Source: JBGOUJ01 sp041477005
GTDB taxonomy: Bacteria; Acidobacteriota; Terriglobia; Bryobacterales; JACQDG01
Length of the DNA: 10,474 nucleotides
Direction: 5' to 3'
Assembly: GCA_041477005.1 (NCBI GenBank)
Contig: JBGOUJ010000230.1
Coordinates: 1 to 10,474, forward strand
The notes under the pieces were generated by a model. That model saw nothing but the letters and a program-made list of their open reading frames with translations, was not told where the DNA came from and made no database searches. Below, one piece after another: positions 1-6,735 of the stretch (positions are counted from its first letter, which is position 1; every line of letters begins with the position of its first letter). Position numbers and translations under genes: made by a program.

Positions 1-1059
1 AGGGACCTCGGGGTCTCGCTCATGACCGTCTCCAAGGCCCTGCGCCACCACAGCGACATCAGCGAGCGCACGCGGAACCGCGTCTTGAAGCGCGCCCGGC
101 AGTTAGGGTATCAGCCCAACTGGGTGGCTCGCAGCCTCGTCACCCGCCGCACCTACGTGGTGGGGCTGGTGATTCCGGACCTGATGCACTCGTTCTTCGC
201 CGAAGTGGCCAAGGGAGTGGCCCGGAAGTTCGAGCCACTGGGCTACCAGATTGTAATTTCGAACTCCGACGAGAATGCCGAGGCGGAGGAGCGCCAGGTC
301 GGACTCCTGCTCGCCCGGAACGTCGATGGGCTGATTGTCGCCTCCACCCAACTGAACGGGCGCACCGGGGCTTTCCAGGCCCTGCGAGCCCGCAAGGTCC
401 CCTACGTGCTGATCGACCGGCTGCCTACGGGCCTGGAGGCAAATTATGTCGGCGTCAAAGACGACGAGGTCGGCGCTCTGGCCACGGAGCACCTGATCGA
501 GCAGGGCTGCCGCCGGATCGCGCACCTGCGAGGACCAGCCATTTCGACCGGGACGGGCCGCTTGCGAGGCTACCGCCGGGCGCTCGAGAAGCACGGCCTG
601 AAAGCGTCGCCGAAATACGTCATCAGCGGGCACCACGATGACAGTACCGGCTATGAAGCCATGCGCGAACTGCTGCGCCTCACGCCCCGCCCCGACGGCG
701 TCTTCTGCTACAACGACCCGGTCGCGGCCGGCGCCATAAAGGCGGTCCTGGAAGCCGGGTTGAACGTCCCGAGCGACGTTGCCATCATCGGCGCCGGCAA
801 CGTCCATTACTCGGATTTGCTTCGCGTGCCGCTGTCCACCGTCGACCAGAGCAGCTCCGTCATCGGGGAAACTGCCGCAGAACTCCTGGCGCGCTGCATG
901 GAAACAAAAACACCCCCTCCCCCGAGACGCATCCTGATCCAGCCGCGGCTGGTGGTACGCGAATCGAGCCGCCGGCGGCAGAGTGCCCGAGCATCCGGTT
1001 GGGCTCGTGAGCCCATTCCGCTGCCCGAGGCGGACCGGGCGAAGGACCCCGGAAACTGA
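1..1059 (+). CDS. LacI-family transcriptional regulator (5' partial)
   Basis: A DNA-binding sugar-responsive repressor of the LacI/GalR family. The reading frame is open from base 1, and the helix-turn-helix is already under way there (RDLGVSLMTVSKAL), so the true start lies a few codons upstream. The ATG at 22 falls inside the recognition helix and cannot be the start. The hinge helix follows (NWVARSL), then a periplasmic-binding-protein-like effector domain with the usual landmarks: VVGLVIPDLMHSFF, the DGLIVAST strand, ATEHLIEQGCRRIAHLRGP, GYRRALEKHGL, PDGVFCYND, and the closing PLSTVDQ and VVRESS. The common GFDD element of the family reads GAGN here. About 352 residues are visible, including a charged tail of about 27 residues after VVRESS. 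The gene converges on the sugar-enzyme block at 1114-4275. Control of that block is plausible but unproven, and the effector is unknown. Confidence 0.93.
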   Translation, partial: RDLGVSLMTVSKALRHHSDISERTRNRVLKRARQLGYQPNWVARSLVTRRTYVVGLVIPDLMHSFFAEVAKGVARKFEPLGYQIVISNSDENAEAEERQVGLLLARNVDGLIVASTQLNGRTGAFQALRARKVPYVLIDRLPTGLEANYVGVKDDEVGALATEHLIEQGCRRIAHLRGPAISTGTGRLRGYRRALEKHGLKASPKYVISGHHDDSTGYEAMRELLRLTPRPDGVFCYNDPVAAGAIKAVLEAGLNVPSDVAIIGAGNVHYSDLLRVPLSTVDQSSSVIGETAAELLARCMETKTPPPPRRILIQPRLVVRESSRRRQSARASGWAREPIPLPEADRAKDPGN

Positions 1060-1091
1060 GCCGCAGGGCCAGGTATCAGAGCGGTTTCCGG
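1049..1091. terminator. Possible hairpin between convergent genes
   Basis: A perfect 8-bp inverted repeat, CCGGAAAC at 1049-1056 and GTTTCCGG at 1084-1091, extends by a G-T pair and a G-C pair to a 10-bp stem around a loop of about 23 nt. It overlaps the stop codon of the LacI gene and lies in the 54-bp gap before the end of the convergent oxidoreductase gene, where a bidirectional terminator would be expected. Neither strand carries a T-run after the stem, so it is not a classical intrinsic terminator. Confidence 0.3.
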
Positions 1092-1113
1092 ATAAGTGGA
1101 GCTCCGGCACTCG

Positions 1114-2184
1114 CTACCGAGGGTATTCTTTCGCGCTCGCGGGAATCGAGAGCAATACTTTCTGCTCCGGCAGAGAGCGCCTTAGGAGATCCATTTCATC
1201 GGCTGCCGCGTTGAGCGGCAGGGGCACTTGCCCGCCCTCGGCCGCCGAGCGGCAGAAGGCCATCATGATCTCGAACCCTTTGTACGCGCCGGCGAAGTTG
1301 CAGGGATGGACCCGGCCGTCGTCGTCGAGCCAGTCGGCCATCTGCTGGATATAGGGCGGCATGTCCAGATCGTAGTTCATCGACCCGCCTCCGGAGCAGG
1401 CGCCGTCTTTGGTCACGGCGCGCCAGCCGCCTCCGGTGAGCACTTCGGCGAAGCCGTCCGTGCCCTGCGCGCCGATGCGGCATTTTCGCCACCAATAGTC
1501 GACCTCCGGCACATCGGGTGCGCCGGCTCCGCACTCCACGATGCCGTGCACTCCGTTCGCGAAGTGGATGAACCCGGCGATGTAGTCGGGCGAAGGATGC
1601 GGGTCCGCCAGCTTGCCGCGGCCAGCGGCCTGCGCCATGGCCCACTCGGCTTCCGCCTCATCGTTGAACCAGCGCATGTAGTCGATCAGATGGGTCAGCA
1701 TGTGCATCATCCAACCGGTTGCGGTCCCGTAGACCGTGTGGATTCGGCCCAGCGCGCCGCTCGCCACCAACTCCTTCACTTTCTGGTAGTGCGCTCCATA
1801 GCGGTGCTGGTGGCTGACAACCGCCTTGACTCCACCGGCGGCCAGCAGGCTGCGGATCTCGAATCCCTCGGCGCTGGTCAGCGCGACGGGTTTTTCCATC
1901 GCCATGAGCCGCGCCCCGCTTTCGATTCCGGGGCGGATCATCTCGACCCGCACGTTGGGTGGCGTGCAGAAACAAAAAATGTCCGGGCGGACGGCGCCGG
2001 CAACCTGCCTCACATCGGTTCCTTTTGCAGTGACGCCGAGCTTGGCGGCCGCGTCCGCCAGCCGCGCCGGATCACTGTCGCAGATGCCCGCCAGTTCAAA
2101 ACGGCTGTTGGCCTGAAAGGCGGTGGCATGGTGCATACCCCGCTTGCCCGTCCCCACAACGACGACTCGATATTTTTCTTTCAC
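1114..2184 (-). CDS. Gfo/Idh/MocA-family NAD(P)-dependent oxidoreductase
   Basis: A 356-residue cytoplasmic dehydrogenase of the glucose-fructose oxidoreductase/inositol dehydrogenase family. These enzymes oxidise or reduce a secondary alcohol on a sugar, sugar derivative or cyclitol. The N-terminal Rossmann domain shows the dinucleotide loop GTGKRG (residues 11-16) and an acidic residue after strand 2 (ICDSD, D36), which suggests NAD. The family EKP motif is at 97-99, and its lysine is the usual catalytic or substrate-binding one. The C-terminal domain carries the histidine region THLIDYMRW (H165, D168). No signal peptide is visible. The start is GTG at 2184, 3 nt after the upstream aminotransferase stop, with a weak GGGGTG ribosome site inside that gene, so the two are probably translationally coupled. 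Family is certain; substrate is unknown. Pairing with a DegT aminotransferase resembles the ketosugar-making/aminating pairs NtdC-NtdA and WlbA-WlbE. Confidence 0.92.
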   Translation of the reverse strand: MKEKYRVVVVGTGKRGMHHATAFQANSRFELAGICDSDPARLADAAAKLGVTAKGTDVRQVAGAVRPDIFCFCTPPNVRVEMIRPGIESGARLMAMEKPVALTSAEGFEIRSLLAAGGVKAVVSHQHRYGAHYQKVKELVASGALGRIHTVYGTATGWMMHMLTHLIDYMRWFNDEAEAEWAMAQAAGRGKLADPHPSPDYIAGFIHFANGVHGIVECGAGAPDVPEVDYWWRKCRIGAQGTDGFAEVLTGGGWRAVTKDGACSGGGSMNYDLDMPPYIQQMADWLDDDGRVHPCNFAGAYKGFEIMMAFCRSAAEGGQVPLPLNAAADEMDLLRRSLPEQKVLLSIPASAKEYPR

Positions 2185-2187
2185 AGC

Positions 2188-3312
2188 TCACCCCACGGTC
2201 CTGTCCCACTCGAGAGTCTTTTCGATGACGAAGTCCACCTCCTCCGGGGTGAGTTCGGGGAACATCGGCAGAGAGATGCAGCAGGCGGCGTTGCGCTCGG
2301 AGTTTGGGATCGGGCCGGCGATGCGGGCCTGTTTGCCCCACGGATAGCCCTCCTGCTGGTGAATGGCGATCGGGTAGTGACACTTGGCGTCGATTCCGCT
2401 CGCGCTGAGAAAGTCGAGCAGCGGATCACGATGCCCGGGCTGCCGGGTCTCGATAACGTAGAGGTGGAAGACGTGGCGGTAGCCGCGAGCTTCGTAGGGC
2501 AGCGTGAGGTTTCGGGCGTCCTTGAGGCACGCCGAATATCGCGCCGACCACTTCCGGCGCAGGTCGTTCCATTCATCGATGTGCTTCAGCTTCGCGCTGA
2601 GGACCCCGGCGTGGAGGTCGTCCAGGCGGCTGTTGTAACCCATGCTGTGGCACGAGCGTTTGTCGGAGCCGTGGTTGCGAAGCCTGCGGATCGCGGCGTC
2701 CACTTTTTCGTCGTTGGTGACCACCGCCCCGCCGTCGCCGAAGGCGCCCAGGTTCTTCTGCGTAATAAAGCTGGTGCAAACCGCGTCGCTGAGCTCGCCG
2801 ATCTGGAAGCCGTCGCCGTGGGCGCCGATGGCCTGGGCGTTGTCCTCGATTACCAGGAGGTTGTGCTTGTCGGCTATCTTGCGGATGGCCCGCATGTCCG
2901 CGCACTGGCCGTAGAGGTGGACGGGCGCCAGCGCCTTCGTCCTTGGGGTGATGGCCGCCTCAATCCGGGAGGGGTCGATGCAGTTCGTCCTGGAGTCGGA
3001 GTCGACGAAAACCGCCGTAGCGTTCGCGATCCAGATGGCCTCGGCGGTGGCGAAAAACGTATTGGTCGTGGTGATGCATTCGTCGCCCGGGCCGATCCCG
3101 AGGGCCATGAATGTGAGCCACAAAGCGTCCGTTCCGTTGCCGACACCCACGGCATACTTCATGCCGTGATAGGCTGCCAGTTCTCGCTCGAACCGCTTGA
3201 GCATGGGGCCGGTCACGTATTGGCCGCTCTCAAGAACCTCCTGGATATTGGCGTCAATCTCTGCTTTGGTGTTGTGGTACTGCTTGACGTGGCCGTAGAA
3301 GGGCACATTCAT
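2188..3312 (-). CDS. DegT/DnrJ/EryC1/StrS-family PLP aminotransferase
   Basis: A 374-residue PLP enzyme of the sugar/cyclitol aminotransferase family, which converts a keto group on a nucleotide sugar, sugar phosphate or inosose to an amine. Landmarks in order: YVTGPMLKRFE (32-42), the cofactor phosphate loop GNGTDAL (58-64), IEDNAQAIGA with the ring-binding Asp157 and Gln160, the PLP lysine K186 in TQKNLGAFGDGG, GYNSRLDDLHAGVL (225-238) and HYPIAIHQQEGY (312-323). The lysine context usually reads PTKNLG; here it is TQKNLG, with the lysine kept. An ATG at 3345 would add 11 residues, but AAGGAG at 3321-3326 lies 8 nt before the ATG at 3312, and the family N-terminus begins there, so 3312 is preferred. 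The gene lies 57 nt after the TIM-barrel gene and 3 nt before the oxidoreductase. Substrate is not determinable from sequence. Confidence 0.93.
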   Translation of the reverse strand: MNVPFYGHVKQYHNTKAEIDANIQEVLESGQYVTGPMLKRFERELAAYHGMKYAVGVGNGTDALWLTFMALGIGPGDECITTTNTFFATAEAIWIANATAVFVDSDSRTNCIDPSRIEAAITPRTKALAPVHLYGQCADMRAIRKIADKHNLLVIEDNAQAIGAHGDGFQIGELSDAVCTSFITQKNLGAFGDGGAVVTNDEKVDAAIRRLRNHGSDKRSCHSMGYNSRLDDLHAGVLSAKLKHIDEWNDLRRKWSARYSACLKDARNLTLPYEARGYRHVFHLYVIETRQPGHRDPLLDFLSASGIDAKCHYPIAIHQQEGYPWGKQARIAGPIPNSERNAACCISLPMFPELTPEEVDFVIEKTLEWDRTVG

Positions 3313-3369
3313 CCGGGGGTCTCCTTCCAGGAAAGGGAATAGCATAGATTAGCAGAGGTCACGCGGAGG

Positions 3370-4275
3370 TCATGTGAGGCTCAGTTTGAGTGTCCGGGTG
3401 ACGTAGGCGTGGTTGGCCCTGGAATCCTCGATTGGAGTAGTCACGGGCGGATCCAGCTCGATCATGAACCAGCCTTTGTAACCCGCGGAGTTCAGGAACT
3501 CGACGATCGCCGGGAAGGGGACCACGCCCTGGCCCAGCCGCACGAAACGCTTCTCGCGGGGCTGGTAGTCCTTGGCGTGTATGTGCAGAAGGCGGGAGCG
3601 GTAGGTCTTCAGCACCTCCAGCGGGTCGCAGCCGAGTGCGGTGAGGTGGCCGACGTCGGGGTCCAGGTGGAAGACTTCCGGCTTCGTGCCATCCATCAGG
3701 ATGGAAATGTCGTCGCGGCCTTCGAACACGCTTTCGCTTTCCGGGTGGTAGCCGACGCGGAGGCCCAGCTCGTCGCGCAAGCGCCCGCCCAGCTCGTTGC
3801 CCACCCGGCAGATGCCGCGGATCTGTTCGCGCCGGTCGCCCTTCGGAACCGGGTCGGGACCGGAAAGGTTGAAGATGCTGCCGCCTACGTCCTTGATGAA
3901 CCGCCCTACGCTCATCAGGCGGGTCAGCAGCTCGTTGCGGTCGCGCGCGAGGAAATCCTCCGGCAGCGTGTGGTAGAGGGCCGGCAGGGTCATGTTGTGC
4001 TGCGCCATGCGCTCGCGGAACTCGGCGGTCTTGTCGCGGTAGACATCGCTGAGGTGAGCGATCATGTCGTCGGCCTCGGTGCCGCGGAAGCCGAGGGCAG
4101 AGAGGTCCTCGACACCCTTCCAGAATGAGGCGGTCTCTTTGCGGTAGTGCAGGTGGGTGGTGGTGGCGTGGCCCACGCGAAAGCTCTGGGCGGCGGCCTG
4201 CAAGCGCAGTGCCCCTCCCAATGCCAGACCGGTCCAAGCGGCGAACTCACGCCGGTTGATTTGCGTTTGGCTCAT
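3370..4275 (-). CDS. Exported sugar isomerase/epimerase-like TIM-barrel protein (Tat signal)
   Basis: A 301-residue xylose-isomerase-like TIM-barrel protein of the superfamily containing IolE inosose dehydratases, hydroxypyruvate isomerase, sugar epimerases and some 3-keto-glycoside-cleaving enzymes. The N-terminus carries a twin-arginine motif (NRREF, residues 7-11), a short hydrophobic stretch and an Ala-rich cleavage region near residue 30, so it is probably exported folded. Likely metal and catalytic residues lie at barrel strand ends: E67 (GTEADD), H177/E179 (GYHPESE), D205/D207/H210 (HLDPDVGH), H231/H233 (HIHAKDY) and E273 (MIELD). The ATG at 4275 has a GAGGGG ribosome site about 7 nt upstream. 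It is the first gene of a likely three-gene operon. Export sets it apart from the two cytoplasmic enzymes that follow, so it may act on a periplasmic sugar or keto-sugar. The exact reaction is unknown. Confidence 0.85.
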   Translation of the reverse strand: MSQTQINRREFAAWTGLALGGALRLQAAAQSFRVGHATTTHLHYRKETASFWKGVEDLSALGFRGTEADDMIAHLSDVYRDKTAEFRERMAQHNMTLPALYHTLPEDFLARDRNELLTRLMSVGRFIKDVGGSIFNLSGPDPVPKGDRREQIRGICRVGNELGGRLRDELGLRVGYHPESESVFEGRDDISILMDGTKPEVFHLDPDVGHLTALGCDPLEVLKTYRSRLLHIHAKDYQPREKRFVRLGQGVVPFPAIVEFLNSAGYKGWFMIELDPPVTTPIEDSRANHAYVTRTLKLSLT

Positions 4276-4287
4276 AGTTCCCCCTCA

Positions 4288-4433
4288 CTAGGTTAGCAGG
4301 CTGCTGAAAAACCAATTCGATTCACCGCGGAGACGCCGAGGGCGCTCGCGGTGAGGAACCCTTTGCTTTCATCCTCGGCGTGCTCTGCGCCATCTCTGCT
4401 TCTCGGCGGCTTTTCAGCACCCTGCCAGGCTAG
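4288..4433. repeat. 146-bp element with inverted terminal repeats
   Basis: The outer 23-nt arms, 4288-4310 and the reverse complement of 4411-4433, agree at 19 of 23 positions. The inner 15 nt (GCAGGCTGCTGAAAA against GCAGGGTGCTGAAAA) differ once. Both ends are CTAG, which is either part of the arms or a 4-bp target duplication. A second exact 7-bp inverted pair lies inside (CGCCGAG at 4334-4340, CTCGGCG at 4374-4380). The interior resembles GC/GA-rich dispersed repeats of the type CACCGCGGAGACGC seen between genes in many bacteria; this comparison is from memory. No reading frame is evident. The right end coincides with the TAG stop of the GMC gene. As RNA it could fold into a long branched hairpin and act as a terminator or insulator; alternatively it is a MITE-like or REP-like element. 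Confidence 0.7.
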
Positions 4434-6121
4434 GCTCCGGATCGGAAGGCGCCTCCCTTCCACTGCTTCGCGATGTACTCGGCGGTGCGATAGGCCAGGG
4501 CCTGCGCCGTCAGCGACGGGTTGAGGCCGGCGCAGGTGACGAAGACACTCGTGTCGGCCAGGAAAAGATTGTCGACATCGTGAGATTGACAGTGCTTGTT
4601 CACCACCGACGATTGGGGGTCGTTACCCATACGGCAGGCGCCGTTCTGATGATCGCCGATGCCGCCCGGAGGATTCTTGTAGCGCCACACCTGGCTGGCG
4701 CCGGCTTCTTTCAGCAACTGCTCTTCGCGGTCCATGACGGCCTCGGCCACGCGGTTGTCGGCTTCGGAGAAGGCGTGGGTGATGCGCGCGGCGGGCACTC
4801 CCCAGGCGTCCTTGACGGCGGGGTCGAGGTCGATGCGGTTGCGGCCGAAGGGCAGGTCCTGGCTGCAGGAGTCCATGTGAATCCAGCGGTTGAAATAGCG
4901 GCGCTGGAAATCCTTGTGCGCCTTCCCCCAGGAGGGCGCGCCGGGCGGCCGGTTGCCCGCGAAATAGAGCGGCGTCGTCACGTAGAAGTTATACATATAG
5001 CCGCCGCCGACGATAGAGCCGTCGCGGGGATGGTTCCAATCGTTGAAGGCGATCGACGGCCCCGGGCCCTTCTCATGCGGGATCTCGCGCTCGAAGAGGC
5101 CGTAGGCGCCGGCGTAGATGTGGGTCATGGCGTTGCGGCCCACTTGATCGGAGGAGTTGGCCAGGCCGTTGGGAAACAGGCGGGACCGGGAGTTGAGCAG
5201 CAGCCGGGGGGTCTCGATGGCGCCCGCCGCCACCACCAGAAGGTCGCAGTCCTGGCGGACGGCGGGCCGGCGCGGGTCGCGATAGTCCAGGTACCAGACG
5301 CCCGCCACGCGGCCGCGCCCATCGGTGCTGATGTGGGTGACGCTGGCGTTGGCGCGCAGCTCGCAGTGGCCGGTCTGGAGCGCCCGGGGGATGACGGTGA
5401 CGGCGGTGCCGGACTTGGCGCCGACTTCGCAAACAAAACCCAGACACCAGGAGCACTGCACGCACGCCTTACGGCCCTGGTAGGGTTCGGTGAGAATGGC
5501 AAAAGGCGGCGGAAAGGGGGTCCAGCCGAGGCGCTTGCCGGCGGCGGCGATCATTTCTCCCTGGGCGTTGATGGGCAGCGGCGGCAGGGGGTAAGGCTTG
5601 TTGCGCGGAGCGGCCTGGGGGTCCGCGCCGGCCAGCCCGGCCACGCCCAACCCGTACTCTGCCTTCTCGTAATAGGGTTCCAGCTCCTCGTAGTCGAGGG
5701 GCCAGTCTTCCACATTGCTGCCGGCGAACGCGGGGTTATCGCTCCCGTAGGTGGAGCGCATGTGGAAGTCCTGAATCATGTAGCGCCACGCCGCGCCTCC
5801 GTAGGCGATGGTGGCGCCTCCTACGCTGGCAGTGAGCGCGGCGTATTCGGCGTCCCAGCCCGGATACACGACGCGCGCCGGTTCGCGGTCGCTGGTCCGG
5901 AAGGTGCGCGGATGCGCTTCCGGCGGGACCGGGCCGTACGCGCGAGGACGGCCCATGTCGCAGGCGCAGTGCAGCTCGTCGTGGCTGAAGTGCCCGGCGC
6001 CGTAAGCGGGGCCGCGCTCGAGCAGCACCACACTCAACCCGGCGTCGGCCAGCTCTTTCGCCACCACGCCGCCGCCGGCGCCCGACCCGATCACGACAGC
6101 GTTCACCTTGCTGTTGGGCAT
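4430..6121 (-). CDS. GMC-family FAD-dependent oxidoreductase (large catalytic subunit)
   Basis: A 563-residue glucose-methanol-choline oxidoreductase that oxidises a sugar or alcohol hydroxyl with FAD. The N-terminal FAD fold has GSGAGGG at 12-18 and the ribose-binding E35 (LLERG). VGGATIAYGGAAWR (100-113) is the flavin region. The C-terminal catalytic region holds GDHQNGACRMG with H491 and GLNPSLTAQALA with N534, the expected GMC His/Asn pair. A cysteine cluster (C220, C223, C226, C231) resembles the iron-sulfur-binding region of the FAD-dependent glucose dehydrogenase alpha subunit. It has no signal peptide. The neighbouring subunit-3 gene, 7 nt upstream, has a Tat signal, which fits the known hitchhiker export of such complexes. 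Related pairs include bacterial FAD-glucose dehydrogenase, glucoside 3-dehydrogenase, and gluconate or sorbitol dehydrogenases. Substrate is unresolved. No multi-heme cytochrome subunit gene is in the window. Confidence 0.92.
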   Translation of the reverse strand: MPNSKVNAVVIGSGAGGGVVAKELADAGLSVVLLERGPAYGAGHFSHDELHCACDMGRPRAYGPVPPEAHPRTFRTSDREPARVVYPGWDAEYAALTASVGGATIAYGGAAWRYMIQDFHMRSTYGSDNPAFAGSNVEDWPLDYEELEPYYEKAEYGLGVAGLAGADPQAAPRNKPYPLPPLPINAQGEMIAAAGKRLGWTPFPPPFAILTEPYQGRKACVQCSWCLGFVCEVGAKSGTAVTVIPRALQTGHCELRANASVTHISTDGRGRVAGVWYLDYRDPRRPAVRQDCDLLVVAAGAIETPRLLLNSRSRLFPNGLANSSDQVGRNAMTHIYAGAYGLFEREIPHEKGPGPSIAFNDWNHPRDGSIVGGGYMYNFYVTTPLYFAGNRPPGAPSWGKAHKDFQRRYFNRWIHMDSCSQDLPFGRNRIDLDPAVKDAWGVPAARITHAFSEADNRVAEAVMDREEQLLKEAGASQVWRYKNPPGGIGDHQNGACRMGNDPQSSVVNKHCQSHDVDNLFLADTSVFVTCAGLNPSLTAQALAYRTAEYIAKQWKGGAFRSGA

Positions 6122-6128
6122 GGCTCCG

Positions 6129-6611
6129 CTATCCCTTGAACCCCAGCATCTTCCAACTCACGTAATTCTTGTTTCCGCCATAACGCGGGTGCCCGTAGAA
6201 GCCCTCGATGGTATGCAAGCGGACCAGCTCAAAGAAGCCGGCGCCCAAGCCGCCGCCAGTTTCCAGGGCCCGGAGCAGTTCGGTCTGCCGGTCGCCAGGC
6301 AGGTCGGCAAAGTTCTTCCCATATCTCCGGCGGCTCGTGTGGTCGAGGAGTCGCAAGCCGTCCAGGTATTTCCTGCGGTGACGCCGCAAATCTCCGGCCA
6401 GCCCTGCATCGATGTAGTAAAGCACTCCCGCTTCGAGGGCCCCAGGAGCGTCGTCTTTGGGAACGATCTGGGCGGCGATGGCTTCGACCGTGCGGGCCTG
6501 GTGCGGGGTGAAGACTTTGCAGCCGGGGGCCAGCGCAGTCTGGGAGGCGCCCCCGCGAGCCCCCAGCAGGGCGGTCACGGTTTGAAGAAATCTGCGCCTC
6601 GCCCACTCCAT
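6129..6611 (-). CDS. Gluconate 2-dehydrogenase subunit 3 family protein (Tat signal)
   Basis: A 160-residue small subunit that accompanies GMC dehydrogenases and is needed for their maturation and export. The start carries a twin-arginine motif (RRRFLQ, residues 5-10) and a short hydrophobic run (TVTALLG), giving a Tat signal. The mature part begins with FTPHQARTVEAIAAQIVP (34-51) and ends with the family hallmark HTIEGFYGHPRYGGN followed by SWKMLGFKG. The length is typical. The start ATG at 6611 has a strong GAGGAGG ribosome site 6 nt upstream. The GMC gene follows after 7 nt, so the two almost certainly form one operon and one complex, with this subunit supplying the export signal for both. 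Confidence 0.9.
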   Translation of the reverse strand: MEWARRRFLQTVTALLGARGGASQTALAPGCKVFTPHQARTVEAIAAQIVPKDDAPGALEAGVLYYIDAGLAGDLRRHRRKYLDGLRLLDHTSRRRYGKNFADLPGDRQTELLRALETGGGLGAGFFELVRLHTIEGFYGHPRYGGNKNYVSWKMLGFKG

Positions 6612-6670
6612 CGATCGCCTCCTCGGCTTCGCGCCAGCTTACCAGTAATCCAACTTGAATGCTCGCCGTC

Positions 6671-6690
6671 GATAACGGGATAACGGGATA
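6671..6690. repeat. Short tandem repeat, GATAACGG x 2.5
   Basis: Two exact 8-bp copies, at 6671-6678 and 6679-6686, are followed by a GATA half copy. They lie in the 124-bp gap upstream of the subunit-3/GMC operon. The position would suit a regulator binding site, but nothing else supports that, and no convincing promoter was found in the gap. Confidence 0.45.
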
Positions 6691-6735
6691 TGCCTGGCGA
6701 AGCTCTCGCGGAATTTGCCTTCGTGCGCGGCGGCG

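Noticed and set aside
1228..3342. A 704-codon open frame on the plus strand, antisense to the oxidoreductase and aminotransferase genes
   Set aside because: Its text has no family motifs, while the minus strand encodes two clear enzymes. Long antisense frames are common in GC-rich DNA.
4310..4330. A LacI-type operator in front of the TIM-barrel gene, around AATTCGATT
   Set aside because: Beyond the central few bases the two halves do not match as an inverted repeat, and the site lies within the repeat element.
4580..6139. A 519-codon plus-strand open frame opposite the GMC gene
   Set aside because: The composition is Gly/Ala/Val/Arg-rich with no motifs; it is a shadow of the GMC gene.
6691..6725. 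A terminator hairpin after the cytochrome fusion gene (CGAAG/CTTCG arms)
   Set aside because: The stem is only 5 bp with a long loop and no T-run.
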